A stretch of DNA of 55,079 bases from Perkinsus olseni. Its lineage: Eukaryota; Perkinsozoa; Perkinsida. This document shows, one piece after another, positions 1 to 11,300 of the stretch. Location: NCBI GenBank assembly GCA_013115125.1, contig JABANN010000190.1, forward strand, positions 1 through 55,079, given 5' to 3'. Numbering within the stretch: position 1 is the stretch's first letter; each line of letters starts with the position of its first letter. Position numbers and translations under genes: made by a program. The notes beneath the pieces are model-generated. The model was not told the origin of the DNA. It did not search any database and saw only the letters and a program-made list of their open reading frames with translations.

Positions 1-237
1 CTCTTCGTCATCATGCGGCGCGTGGAAGGCGGAAGCTCGGTGATAGCGACTGACGAACCTGGCAAAGAAGTCGCGGACTCGGCTATCGGCGATAAAGTCG
101 AGAGCGGAGCGATGCAAGTCGACTCGGTTAACGTCAAGAGAAAAGCCGACTCAGAATCTGCCGAGGCTGAGGGAGACGAAGTATCAGAGTGGAACCATCT
201 CCCACCCAAAAAAAGATACTTTAAGACTAACAAATGA
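1..237 (+). CDS. 3' end of an unknown gene (C-terminal exon)
   Basis: The frame is open from base 1 and ends at a TGA at 235-237, giving about 78 residues. The product is acidic in the middle and rich in Glu, Asp and Ser. It contains two basic clusters, KRKADSE and PPKKRYFK near the end, of the kind found in nuclear localisation signals. An ATG lies at 13-15, but because the frame runs off the left edge this is more likely the last exon of a longer gene than a complete small gene. No family was recognised, so function is unknown. A nuclear protein is a guess from the basic clusters only. Confidence 0.4.
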   Translation, partial: LFVIMRRVEGGSSVIATDEPGKEVADSAIGDKVESGAMQVDSVNVKRKADSESAEAEGDEVSEWNHLPPKKRYFKTNK

Positions 238-756
238 TGACTATTCAAGATCCCGTTGTCAGGATGTTAATGATGATCTTTATCCCACAGTCCGCCTTGT
301 GCTCAACAGTCTGCTCGGCACTGTCGAGTTAACAAGTTGTAACAAGTTCTCTGACTGCGGTACCACTACAGGATGCAATTGGGATTCAGAGTTGCCTCTG
401 ACAAAGCGACGGGCACGCTTTGGGCTACTACCAGGAACGGTTCTTGCGTCCTTTGCGTTGGCGGAGTCCCTGCGATTGCTTAGCAACAAACCGCGTCTCC
501 TCCCGTTCATAGGAAGATAAAGGCTCCCAAGGCCCCCGAATGCTTTGGAACGCAAACGCCAAGAAACACAGACTCGGGAAACGTCAGAGTGGGGCCATAC
601 AAATATAAACCACATTCGAACACCATCTTCATTAAATTCACTCCATGGCCTCGTAGTATTCATTCGCGCATTGGCGATGCCCCCTCCGTTCCAACTAGCC
701 ACGAGCAAGGGAACCATCCCCATCTGCTCTGGGTGCTGCACCCATAAGCACGTGAC
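238..756. other. intergenic stretch, nothing recognised
   Basis: Open frames exist on both strands but have low-complexity, shadow-like compositions and no recognisable domain. No RNA gene or repeat was seen. Confidence 0.4.
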
Positions 757-1274
757 CTACTTCCCGTGATAGGTGGCATCCTCCGAGAGGGCGTCGTCTG
801 CTAACTGTAGAGCGGCTGGCCGGGGAATAACAGCTGACAGCAATTCTCCTTTCATGACCTCCCCAGTCCCCGCATTTGTAGGCATCCCCGCATCAGGAAC
901 TAGGAAATGCATCGACCTCGTTGGTAGTTCGGGCAGAAGACCTCGTACAGCTGTCATGGCCCCTGGCACGCTAAGACGCCATTCGCGGCCTACTCGCGGC
1001 ACAACCACACGGATCTCGCCACCAGGAACCTCGCGCGAAACCACAATGATGATCACCTTCGTGCCAGTCCCAAAATTCTGCCCTATTTTATCTCCTAGGG
1101 CTGGCATTCCCGCGAACGCTCCGCCCACTCTGACGAAATCTCACTCGAGGACCAAACACTCGGCTAGAAGGGGATGATGGTGACAGTCGTGACTGAGTCG
1201 TCTGCGTTCGTTACGAAGCGGACGACATCCTCTGTCTCAAATGTAGCGGTGTGCTCAGTAGCATCGTCAACCAT
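757..1274 (-). CDS. uncharacterised small protein, three exons
   Basis: The start is ATG at 1274, with stop at 757. Two short GT-AG introns fit: 1164-1214 (51 nt, pyrimidine-rich before CTAG) and 1101-1144 (44 nt). Removing both gives one continuous frame of about 140 residues. The N-terminus begins MVDDATEHTATFETED and is followed by a beta-rich core with KVIIIVVSREVPGGEIRVVV and an Ala-rich acidic tail. I do not recognise the family. The two mini-introns match the size class of confident genes nearby, which argues for a real gene rather than a chance frame. The opposite strand also has an open frame over 773-1177, but it is Ser/Thr/Arg-rich like an antisense shadow. Confidence 0.4.
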
Positions 1275-3268
1275 CGCTACCGACCGAAATAGATTCGGTC
1301 ATATACCAAGGGGTCACCATTCCATCGCTTAGGACCATCATACCGGCTTCCCCGGCGGACCTCAAAGCTTTGGCGCTAACGTTGCACTCCGAATGCTGTA
1401 CTGGAGAGGCGGAACGCCGCTACGGACGCTGGTGGACCGCACGCAGTGAAGAGACAGCCAAAACCTATCGGGGAAATATGCCAAGTAGCTTCTATCGCTG
1501 ACCTACTCGGTAGCCACCAACAACTCAATTATCACTGGCCCATTCGTCAACCACAGAGGACAAGCTTCACCCCAGGTAAACGCCAACTACACAGAACACT
1601 TGTGACCGCAGCTCTGTAAGAGTCACCAGCTACTGCTTGCATCACTTACGAGTTTATTCCCCCGCACTCTCGCCCACCAGTCTGTCTCAGGGGGCGGCAT
1701 CGCGTCCATATGAGGCGGAACGGGACGGTGATAGTATCAAACCGGCCCGAGGTCATCGCGTATCTCATGAGAGGGTATGGCACCTCGGTCGCATCCATGG
1801 AAGATAGCTTGCTACTGGTAGCAAGCCATTACCAGTTGCTACACTCGCGGTATAGCGGACTTTGCTGTCTTCATTAATAGGGTCTCATAGAACGCCAAGC
1901 ATATGTCCACTTGCCCGTAGCAGCTAGCCGCCCAGTAGACCCTGCCTGACAGAGAGCGTCAGTGATACTCTACTGATAGAGGCAGTTGGGCCTTCACTTG
2001 AATGAATCACAGCGGCACGTCCAACCCCTTTCCAGGCGCTTGGGATGACCTCGGCATATTTCTCGAGTTCGTGCATGATCATTCCCAGAGTGATACCAAT
2101 ACATTTACTGGAAGATGTTGTACCTGTACACGGTTTCTTTTGATATTTGCGCCCGAACTGATACCGAGAGCGGCCTCGAAGTCCGACGATAGCAAACTGT
2201 TGTATGGCTACCTCTGTGAAATGATACGCGACGGTTTCTCCGTCACTGAAAGCCCGTTCCATAAGGGAGCCCTCACTGTGGGTCCCATGGCTGACGGATG
2301 AAAGTATGTCTTCAACTTCGACCCTTGGGCAATCGAGAGCACATTCTCCACCAATCAGCAAGCGCGGCATCAACAGATTCTGAGCCAGTGTCGCTCTGGC
2401 GGTCTCCTGATCAGCCACCGCTAGTGAGACTGACTGTGGGGACACCGGCTAGTAATGAAGCTAAGTATCTATGAAATGCATGCCTTGCGCTCAAGACTGT
2501 TTCCAAAAGACAAGGGCTTACATTGCGTACCAATCGGTTCCTATTGGTATGTTGAGAGCCACTGTTCACCGTGGAGATTCTCGGACATCGTCAAGACCGC
2601 GGCGAGCAGTGTGATTTCAGCTTCTCACTTATCACTTCGCCACATTTACATGCGGCCTTGTAGAGTTCAGAATAGGTAACCTGAGTTCTGTAGAATGCAA
2701 AACAGTGAGGGAAAGTTGTAAACGAGAAAAGCTGCTCATACTCTCCTCACTATCTCTCTGATCTCATTCATCTCTACCGCAGCCGCGGTATCTCCACGGG
2801 TTGTTGCCGCGCTACGGAGCCAGTCATTAAAACTATGAGGTCCAGCGCGTAGGTTCACAAATAAAACTGCAATTCAGGCTCCAGTCACAACAGTGAACCC
2901 CAGACCCAAAGAGAGGTCTACAAGCAACGAAACACAGCCACTTCTGTCATTCGTCTGTGGCCACTCTCAAGTACGCACGCGCTCCGGTCAATAGCTTCCG
3001 AGCCCCATCAACGTTGGCGAGGGCGAGTTCGCTGTTAATAACCGTACAAACACGAGCCTTTAGGAATCCAACAGTTGCTACACGAAGTTGTCTCAAGATT
3101 CTATATTCTTGAGTCAAGAAGCACGTATGCTTGAAGGTACAGTTCGAGCCGGAGTCAGCTCAAAAACTCAAGACACGAATGTGGAAGAAACTAATAAGGC
3201 GTCATCACTGTCACCATTCAACTCGTTATTGCAGAAGTAGGATAAACGGGACGCTTCGCGGAAGGATC
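1275..3268. other. gene-poor 2 kb, no supported gene
   Basis: The longest minus-strand frame here (1924-2445) has no ATG at its upstream end and no recognisable domain. Plus-strand frames at 2002-2301 and 2455-2679 are equally unconvincing. No RNA gene, tandem repeat or inverted repeat was noticed. Confidence 0.35.
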
Positions 3269-4744
3269 TCAGGGACTAGAACTGGTTGTCAGCTTGTACT
3301 GCTCGGTACCGACGGCTACAGCTTGCAGGACATTCTCGACGGCTAAAAGAGAGCACCTCAAAAACCGTTCGACCTTGTCGAGGCAGCGCCACAGTGGCGC
3401 CGCCACTCACCCGACGGAATGATGAGAGGCCAACGTAACCAGAAGGGCATATCTTCGCTCAGTGGGCCGGAGCGTATTTGATATCCGAAGCCCAGCGCAG
3501 CGATCACCGTCACAGATGTTGCCAGTTTGCGTGACGATCCAGCCGGCGGCGCAGTTCCGACAACGTAGCGGTAGTAAAGCTGAAAAGACTAACATCAACC
3601 CAAACACCAGCTCTGATAGGAGCGCAGAAGCTGAGAGAACGGGAGGACGTTGAAAACCCACCTCATGCCCACAGTTGGTGAGCAGTTGGGCTCCCAACAA
3701 GCAATTGGCCCAGTTGGCCAAGCTACGTTCCATCTTGTACGCGATGTACACGGCCATCGCCGCAACGGCACCCTTCGTAGTGAATCGGATCGCCAAGCGG
3801 GAGTTCGAGCTCAAGGATCGACCTGACCTCCTGTCGTGAACGGGAAGCTTCAATCGTGATACACCCACCCGTCTCAGACTCCTCGAAGCGCTTGATCTGA
3901 GGGGACAGGAATTGGTTGACCACACCCACGATGGTGCTCGCGGTATTCATACCGAGACCAAACCGAGCAGCATTACGAGAAAGAGCTGTCGCCAGGCAAG
4001 TCAAGACCTGAGGAGACAACCGACTGTTGCCGACAGTGACGGCTCGTGGTCGAGGCCTACTTGCGTGTATATGTTGCGAAATGCTCTGCTCAACTTCTCG
4101 GTATCCATGGTACGGAGGACTACTTCAAGTACACCTAAAGAAGGAGTATGATGCCATCATAAAGGAAGGATACTGACACCGCTTCCGCAGGGATCGCGGG
4201 GTGACCTTGCCAACGTGCAGCTCTTACCAACGTCAGTAGGAGGGCGTCCGACGTCCGGATCATCAATATCAGGCAAGGCGGCATCACCATCTCTCTTGTA
4301 ACAGAAGAGAGGGATGTTTCCCGGCAGGCTGTTGCGCATGTCGTCACGTACCTAGATCATTCAATCACTCGCCGACGCAGGAGCGGTAGTAACCTCAGAA
4401 TAGACCTCCGCGATGTCGTCAAAATCTCGCTTGAGGTCTTCAACTCGAATTGATTGGAGGAGCAACGACGTATACGGAAAGTGGCTGGAATAAGACAACA
4501 TCCCGTAGCCGAGAATACTGGCCATCACTTACTTGCCGTAACGTAGAAGGAAGAGGCCGAGGACACCGCCGAGGACTGTCCTGTTCCTATCGACAACGTC
4601 CCTTGTGGTGTCGACGACCGCCGAGACCCGACGGTATGCTTTGTTGGCGCTCTCCTCCACCTCCTGTAGAGTGACCACGCCATCGCCGTCCACGTCCAGC
4701 ATCCGGCCTGCACCTCCGACGACGCTGTCACGGAGCTGCTCCAT
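3269..4744 (-). CDS. EF-hand membrane protein, multi-exon
   Basis: A run of exons joins in frame through GT-AG introns of about 40-80 nt. The first supported exon carries a canonical EF-hand calcium loop, DVDGDGVVTLQE (about 4670-4705), with acidic residues at the ligand positions. A middle exon contains RDDMRNSLPGNIPLFCYKRD. It is followed by hydrophobic segments including NTASTIVGVVNQFL and AVAAMAVYIAYKM, then a C-terminal segment near VIAALGFGYQIRSGPL, ending at TGA 3269-3271. The layout of one EF-hand followed by a helical membrane domain ending in a GF-Y/F-Q motif resembles a plant and alveolate family of EF-hand transmembrane proteins of unknown role. I name it only by those features. 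The ATG at 4744 is the first in frame, but an acceptor-like site just upstream means an earlier exon may exist. A calcium-responsive membrane role is inference. Confidence 0.55.
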
Positions 4745-5237
4745 TGATCGTAGGCTCGGACGCAACAAACTCCTGTTCAGCCTCAGCCCATTGGCCAAAC
4801 ACTAACTACCTCCTCATTATGCAACCAAAGTCAACGAGCTTCAATGGAAAGTCGTTTCTCGACGATTACTCTTATCGCAGGCATGCGCTCACGGTCGGAC
4901 TTTATTACGGTACTGCAGACCGGCCCATGCACTCTTGAGTGGAGTCGCCCATCGCACGACTAACAAGAACAAACGATAGAAGTATTTTGGCAGCCCGGCA
5001 AGATAGCAACTGGGGTACAGTCGCATACAGTACCCCCAAGAATGTACCTCTTGGCCATTATGACGGTGACGATCGTTTGATGTCTTGCTCCCACATGGGG
5101 GGTCCCGAGCCTGGAGGACGGAGTTGAAGCAACGTCGGATCGATCCTACGGGCGGATGATCCTGCGCAAGAGAAGGTGCTTCAAGAAACAGTTCTGGTAG
5201 CAATCCCATGCAATTCAATATTCCTAGTAACTGTGGT
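4745..5237. other. spacer between two minus-strand genes
   Basis: This may hold an upstream exon of the EF-hand gene. Otherwise nothing is recognised. A 109-residue minus frame (4889-5218) has no domain and unusual composition. Confidence 0.3.
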
Positions 5238-5402
5238 TCACGCCGAGCATAGAGAGAACAGCTTCGCCTGGTTGCTCGGTGACATCTTCAGCTCTGCCGG
5301 CAACGGCTTGTTCTCTCCCAGTGCATGCTGCAGCTCCGCTATTGAGGGGTAGAAGCTGGACACGATGACCGCAAGCTTGGTCTCCATACCTGTCTTGACG
5401 AG

Positions 5403-8015
5403 CTATGAATCACAAAACTTGCGGCCTGTGATGTGTCCCATCGCAAGCAATGAGAGCGGATTTCCACACTGAGGATTCCAATGGCACGATGCCAACTTCG
5501 TTCGAGCTTGCCGTCAACGCACCTCTATCGAGGAGTTGCTCTTCAACAGCAATGCGCGCTGTGATCGGATGAAGCGGGTCATCGGTGAGTACGTAACGAA
5601 GGAGCCGGTGGAAAGCCCGGCGTCTCAGACCTGGTGTGCTGATTCACAGATTCTTCTCAAGGCTAGAGATGCCTCACCAAGCTGCTGATACCAGGCATCC
5701 AATTCTGAAGGAGTGGCTGGCAATGATGCCTTCAGCTCTTCTCGGGTACAACATTTTCCAATCGTTGCACAGGCTGTCTCACGCGTGATGCCTGAATGAA
5801 TCGAAGGTCGCGGGGACGACCGAATGATGGCCACGGATGCCGCCGAGGATTGGGCCTCCCCTCAGCGACTTACCATTGACCTTCTCTGCCAAATCCTCCG
5901 CTAACAGATACGCTCGATATTCTGCAGACCCTTCACCACATGCCAGTCTGATAACGTTCACTGCTGCCTTCTCCTCCAGTCCCCAATCGGCAGTCAACAA
6001 CTTCATTTTATCAGACGCTTCTTGCAACATCGCCCTGAGTCCTTCTAAGGACCGCACCCGCTTGAATACGATGTCGAGCTGGACGCCACGAATTCCGGCC
6101 TCTCGCAGCTGCTCTGCGAACTCTTCTCCAATGCCCAGTATAGGGCGCCAGTCCTCGCCCATTACGGATGCCGCCACCCTTTGAGCGATCACTCGGCCCA
6201 TGCGGGAACGCATCGACCTCTCTAGACTATCGAGCCCGCCCGGCTTCCCGAGCGCCGCCACCAGCCGCTGCATGGTCGGAAAGCGCTTGGCCGTGTGGTA
6301 GGCCGTGCGCATTGACACTCCCTTCACTGCCATCAACATGTTGATCATGGCGCGGTCCGCCGTCTTCGGCGCCTTGAACACTTGGGAGGACACTCGCGCT
6401 GGCGTGAACTCCGTCGGCCCAGCGCACAGCTTCTTAAAGCTTTGCACTATCTTATCGAGCACAGTGATGGTCTCGTGGAGGGACTCAGTCCTTAGGAGGA
6501 CCAAGCGGTCGCGTATCGGCAGTCTTACCATGTACCCGTAGACCAGCTCGGTGTTGTAGGCGCTATCAACAGAGCCTTCTAGCAACACCACCACTCGGTG
6601 TCGCTGATAGTCGACAGCCTCTAACAACGCCGATAGCTGGTTGCGGAGTCGAGCGTCTCTGTGCGATGACAAGAGGTCCCGAACTGTCTTCCTCTCAATG
6701 ATGAGTTTCTCACAGCTGTCACCCACCGCCTCGATAACGACATCGCCAACGTCCAGGCGGGAAACCTCGTATCTGCTGAGGAGATGCTCGCCTGCGACAC
6801 CATCGGCTCGTATGAAGTCACCCCTGGGCGGCTTTGGTGCCATTTCCCGAGTGCCCGAGGGCGTCCAGCAACAGCCCCTCTCTTGAATCGATCGTCACCT
6901 TCACCCCTCGCGGGGGCTTCCTCAGCCCAGTGCCCTCGGGAAAGTCATCCTCATCTGCGGTATCCGGACACCAGTGGTCATCCAGAACCTTTGGCTGGCT
7001 GAGAGCAGGCAGGGCGAGTGGCCTCAGGAGTGGGCAGAATCTTACAGCATCCGCCCAGTCTTCAACTGGTGTGCTATGTAGTGGCCCCATCCTCGTAAGT
7101 ACGGCGGCCACGGACGGTCATTGACAACCAGGTGCCGCAGCGATACCACCTATCACAATCACTTCCCACATGCGTACTGTGACACAATGATGACAGGAGC
7201 ATAGTGGGCACATGATAATAGCATCCCAGCCCACACACAACGGCTTGTCGACAACAGATTGTTTGATGCTTGGTCGAACCGAGCAGCAAAGCGAATTGAC
7301 GATCGGCAGCGAACACCTCTCGTGTTCTCCCCTCCGCACCAAGGATCCCGCTTTTGTCGCTTCTTCCTCAAAGAGATCCTGAATCACCGCCCTGGCCTCC
7401 TCATCAGTCTTGAAGGGGGACTTGAAGCTGGAGTCGTTCCCCAGGTCCGGCATAGATCTACAATCACTTTCACGCTAGGGCACGTTGTGTCCAACCTACG
7501 GATTCGGCTTCTTCAGCAGAGTGAAAACGAGTCCCGCCTGATCGTCATTGGCATCACCGAAGGTTCTGAGGATACTCATCCGCGGTAGAGGACGATAAAC
7601 AGGGGCAAGTGCTCTCCGCCCTACCGGTAGCGGAGTTTGGTCGCAAAGAAGTGCGCCCAGGCCCTCTGTGTGCTTGTCCACTGCGAACCACTCTCATAGT
7701 GGTCGACGAGAGATGCTATCTAAGAAGCGGAGCGTCCGGAGGTTCTACGCATTCGGAAGCTGCCACAAACGCTGCGTAAGAATCCTCGAGGCTGAGTGCA
7801 AACACAATTTACCGTACAAATTGGTCAGGCTTCTCCTCCTGGGAAGCCAGTATCTTCCGCAATGCCTTCGACACTTCATCATCCGATACAAACGCAGACT
7901 CGAACTTCGTAGGTGATCTGCAAGTGGGACCAGCACTTCTCTGGTCACGGGCCGAGCGAGTCGGAAACGTTCACCTTTGCTTCGTTTTCACCGTGAACTT
8001 CAGTGGGGCCGCCGA
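5403..8015 (-). CDS. XPF/MUS81-family (ERCC4-domain) structure-specific nuclease
   Basis: The core is an ERCC4 nuclease domain: VTIDSREG, then VGDVVIE, then IIERKTVRDLL with the family signature ERKxxxD and a following RLRNQL. These act together as the metal-binding active site in XPF, MUS81 and Hef. The domain becomes continuous only after removing a 46-nt intron at 6776-6821. A helix-hairpin-helix follows (MAVKGVSMRTAYHTAKRFP), as expected for DNA-junction cutting enzymes of this family. A further in-frame intron joins the main exon to a C-terminal exon ending near 5625. Two more exons continue to a TAG at 5403-5405, beyond which the same frame stays open to 5238. Probable 5' exons at 7458-8015 include a 42-nt intron at 7458-7499 and an exon with SAFVSDDEVSKALRKIL. 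Their attachment is less sure and the start codon is unresolved. MUS81-like is my best guess because of the hairpin motif, but XPF or a divergent paralogue is possible. Confidence 0.62.
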
Positions 8016-8386
8016 CTGTGTGAAAAGCCTAAACGGTACGCACCATGCATTGTGTGGCAGTCTCGAGCGATGCAGTAGCATCATCATGAAGGGGCATCAC
8101 AACTGCACCAGCTGACGAAGGAGAGAACAATCATCTCCTTCAGAAGCCACTCTAGTTTGGACGGCAGAGCCAGAGTAAGGCACAGAGCTCCGGCGAACCA
8201 GTGGTTACATTGATGGCGCACTTGACTCGATTGGGAAAGCTGGCTTGAGATTGAAATCAGTTTAGACACTCGTGTGTGAAACAGCAACCATATGGTCAGT
8301 ATATGCATCGAAAACACGTTGGGGGGAACGTGTGGGTACGTAGGGGAGTAGTGGTAGCAGGAGGAGGAGGACACTATATGCCTAAT

Positions 8387-11300
8387 TCACATCTGCCTGG
8401 CCTCTCCTGCACCAGCGGTGGGCGGCGGGCCGTTGGCAATCGCTCTTGATTGAGCGGGCTTGAACATTTGTAACATCCTATGTGTGATAGCGAAGCCGCC
8501 AGAGACGTTCACCAAGCTGAAGAAGATGGCCGCCAAGGCGGATATGACCTGCCAGGGGAGAAAAGGGGAGAAATCTCCACGCCAGATACGGTAGGATAAT
8601 CGTCACGCGCCCCGGCAGTACTACAGGCCTGGCCTGCTGAGAAGACTCACCTGTCCACTAGGGAATGGCCCGTTCATCTGGAGCATCCCACCCGTAGCAA
8701 TGACTCCGCTGATGGCATTGGTAACCGATATCAACGGAGTATGGAGAGCAGGGGTTACAGCGGCCACAGTGAAGTGACCAATTAACAGCGACAGCACCTG
8801 CAGCACCTCCGCTAGCGGCCACTCTCTAGGGTGCTCAGGATGCTCACGAAGTCTCCAACTAGACGCACATTATTGACATCAGCCGAGATGCCGAGGGCCA
8901 AGACCACTGTAAAGCCCAGCGCCACCGCCACGGCCTCAGCATGGTCACACAAGTAGTCTGATGAGGCGACCGGCTTCACCATCAGTGCAGCAGACGATCA
9001 GCGGACTACCGAGCACAGCCTGGGCGCTGCTGTCCTCGAGCCGCATGGGAGGCAGCTCTACTCCTACTGGGAGGGACGGCGGCACGGGAGCGGGTGGCTG
9101 CGGCATCGGTGGGGGTGGATACCTCGAGGGAATAACGTGGCCCACCGGCACGCTCTGGCGTCAGCTGTCAGCTTACAGCATCTCTCCGCCCTTCGTGAGA
9201 GTACTCTGTCTCACAAGAACATCGTCGAAGTTGAAGATGAGGTTAGCGGGCCCCGCAGCTTCTCCGGGCGACGTATCTGCTCCAACTCCTCGCCTCCTCC
9301 TCCTCCTCCTCCTCCTCCTCCTGCGCCCCCCACTGGGCCTCCAGCGTGTGTTTAATAAAGAGAGGAGGGCCAACAGTGCGATACTCTCCTTCACGGTTGC
9401 ACACCGAATGTAACCCTGGGATGTCATAGGAGCCCACCTTCACGTAGTAGCTGTAGCATGCCCAGGAGGTTGTGGCTCAGCATGGTGGAGCTTTGCTGGG
9501 GCATATCCGAAGTCAGCGTCGTCCGCCCCACGATCGTCACTTTTGAAGCAGCGTCAACAACCGCTCGACCTGGCACCTAGCACCACGCACATTTTCGACA
9601 AAAAAAGCCTGGCCGTTACCGTGAGCTCGCAGTTGCCTCCCGCGGTTGCTGCAAGATCAACGATGACGCTATGCGGGGCCATGGCGCGGACCTGAGTACA
9701 GCTGCTTCTCTAGCAGTACGTCCCAAGCAGCTCGACCAGTGAGGAGACCCCTTACCATCTCCTTCGTAACCAGCATTGGTGCTCTCCGATTGGGAATCAT
9801 GGCTGTGCAGATTACAACGTCTACCTAAAAGGTACCTCCTATCACGGGCAAGCCGAATGACGACTCCCCCTCCCCACCTTCTTCACCATGGCCGCATACG
9901 TCTCCATCTGTGCACGCTTGAACTCGGGCGAGCTGATCTCTGCTGCGTACCCCCCAGAGCCCCCCGCCCCAGAGGTCTCTCGGCACTCGATGCGGACGAA
10001 AGTGGCCCCCATGGACTCTATCTGATCAGAGATCCGTCCCGCGGGAGGTAGGGGTGGCCTTCCTCGCAGTGGCGTATAAAGCCCACCTGCTCCTTCGTAG
10101 TGTCCCGAACATCGCTAGCGTATACCCTCGCCCCTAGGCTCTGTGCTGTAGCCACCGCCGATAGGCCAGCCACGCCCGTGCCTGCCAAGAAGACCATACA
10201 GACACCGCCACCCGATGATGCCGGCAATACCAATGACGAACACGCTCGCTGCTGGCAGATGGCCACTCGCCGTTACAGACGGCCGAGAGATCCGAGGCAG
10301 CACGTGAAAGGCTTCAACCACGGCTCTGAGACGACAAAAATATCAGGCCGAAGGGTTGTTTGATACACCAACAGCTTCTGTACGAGACCTCAAGCGCTGG
10401 CCCCTCACCTGTATCCCGCTATGTTGGCCATGGAGGTGAGAACATCTAACTTCTGCGCCCGACTGACATAACGCGAGTTTACTGAGCAGTTTCCACGCTC
10501 TCGAGAATTAGAGGCCGCCAGGAGAGGCAATAAGGGCCGATTCGGTTGCACGCAGGTTGCTTTGAAAGCATACGCATATGGACTTACCTTATCCTCGGTA
10601 CGGCTGCCATGCTCACCACGGTGACCTTCTTGGCACGCAGTTGTTCGAGCAGCTCGAGGACTTCATCGTTCACCGAGAATGTTGATATTATGACCTGATA
10701 GCGGAGCTTCGCCCAATCCACATTACCACTCTCCCACCTGAGTGACGCCATCGAGGTCCCTCCCATCACGACTGAGCCGCACATCCTTGGTGGTCAGCGC
10801 GGCCACTCGCAGCACAACGTCCGCCTTAGCATACACCTCCTCCTGTACAACAACAACAACAACAGAGAGCTGCTACACTCCACGCGGACCCTCACGGAGC
10901 GTTCTTTCCGAACCACAACAAGTTTACGACGAATGATGGCGGAAAGGGGAACCCTCCTCAGTACCGCTGTCTTCAGCCTTGTGGCGCCCATAAGCTCGTA
11001 CTCCTCGTCCGAGAAGCTTGCCGCTTGGCCGCTCCCCGCCTCGAAAGCCACGTCAAAACCCAGCATACGTAGCTTGCGCGTGACGACGGGCGTTACAGCA
11101 ACCCGTCGTTCTAACTCTGCTGCTTCTGAGCGAAAAAGAGCCGTCCGGGACTCGGGCCGCCTCATACGTGCCTCATCACCAGCATCGTCGAATATGCTTT
11201 CGTTGACAAAGCCGACCATCGCCCCTACAGGCGGATACTCGACCCTTTCCTCGGCACCCTCACTGGACCCATCCTTGCCAGCCGAATTACCGGTCTCTCC

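Noticed and set aside
280-741. 153-codon minus-strand open frame
   Set aside because: Composition is biased (Arg, Ser, Trp), there is no domain, and no flanking splice structure was found.
1924-2445. 173-codon minus-strand open frame
   Set aside because: It begins with GTG not ATG, shows no domain and has no convincing splice neighbours.
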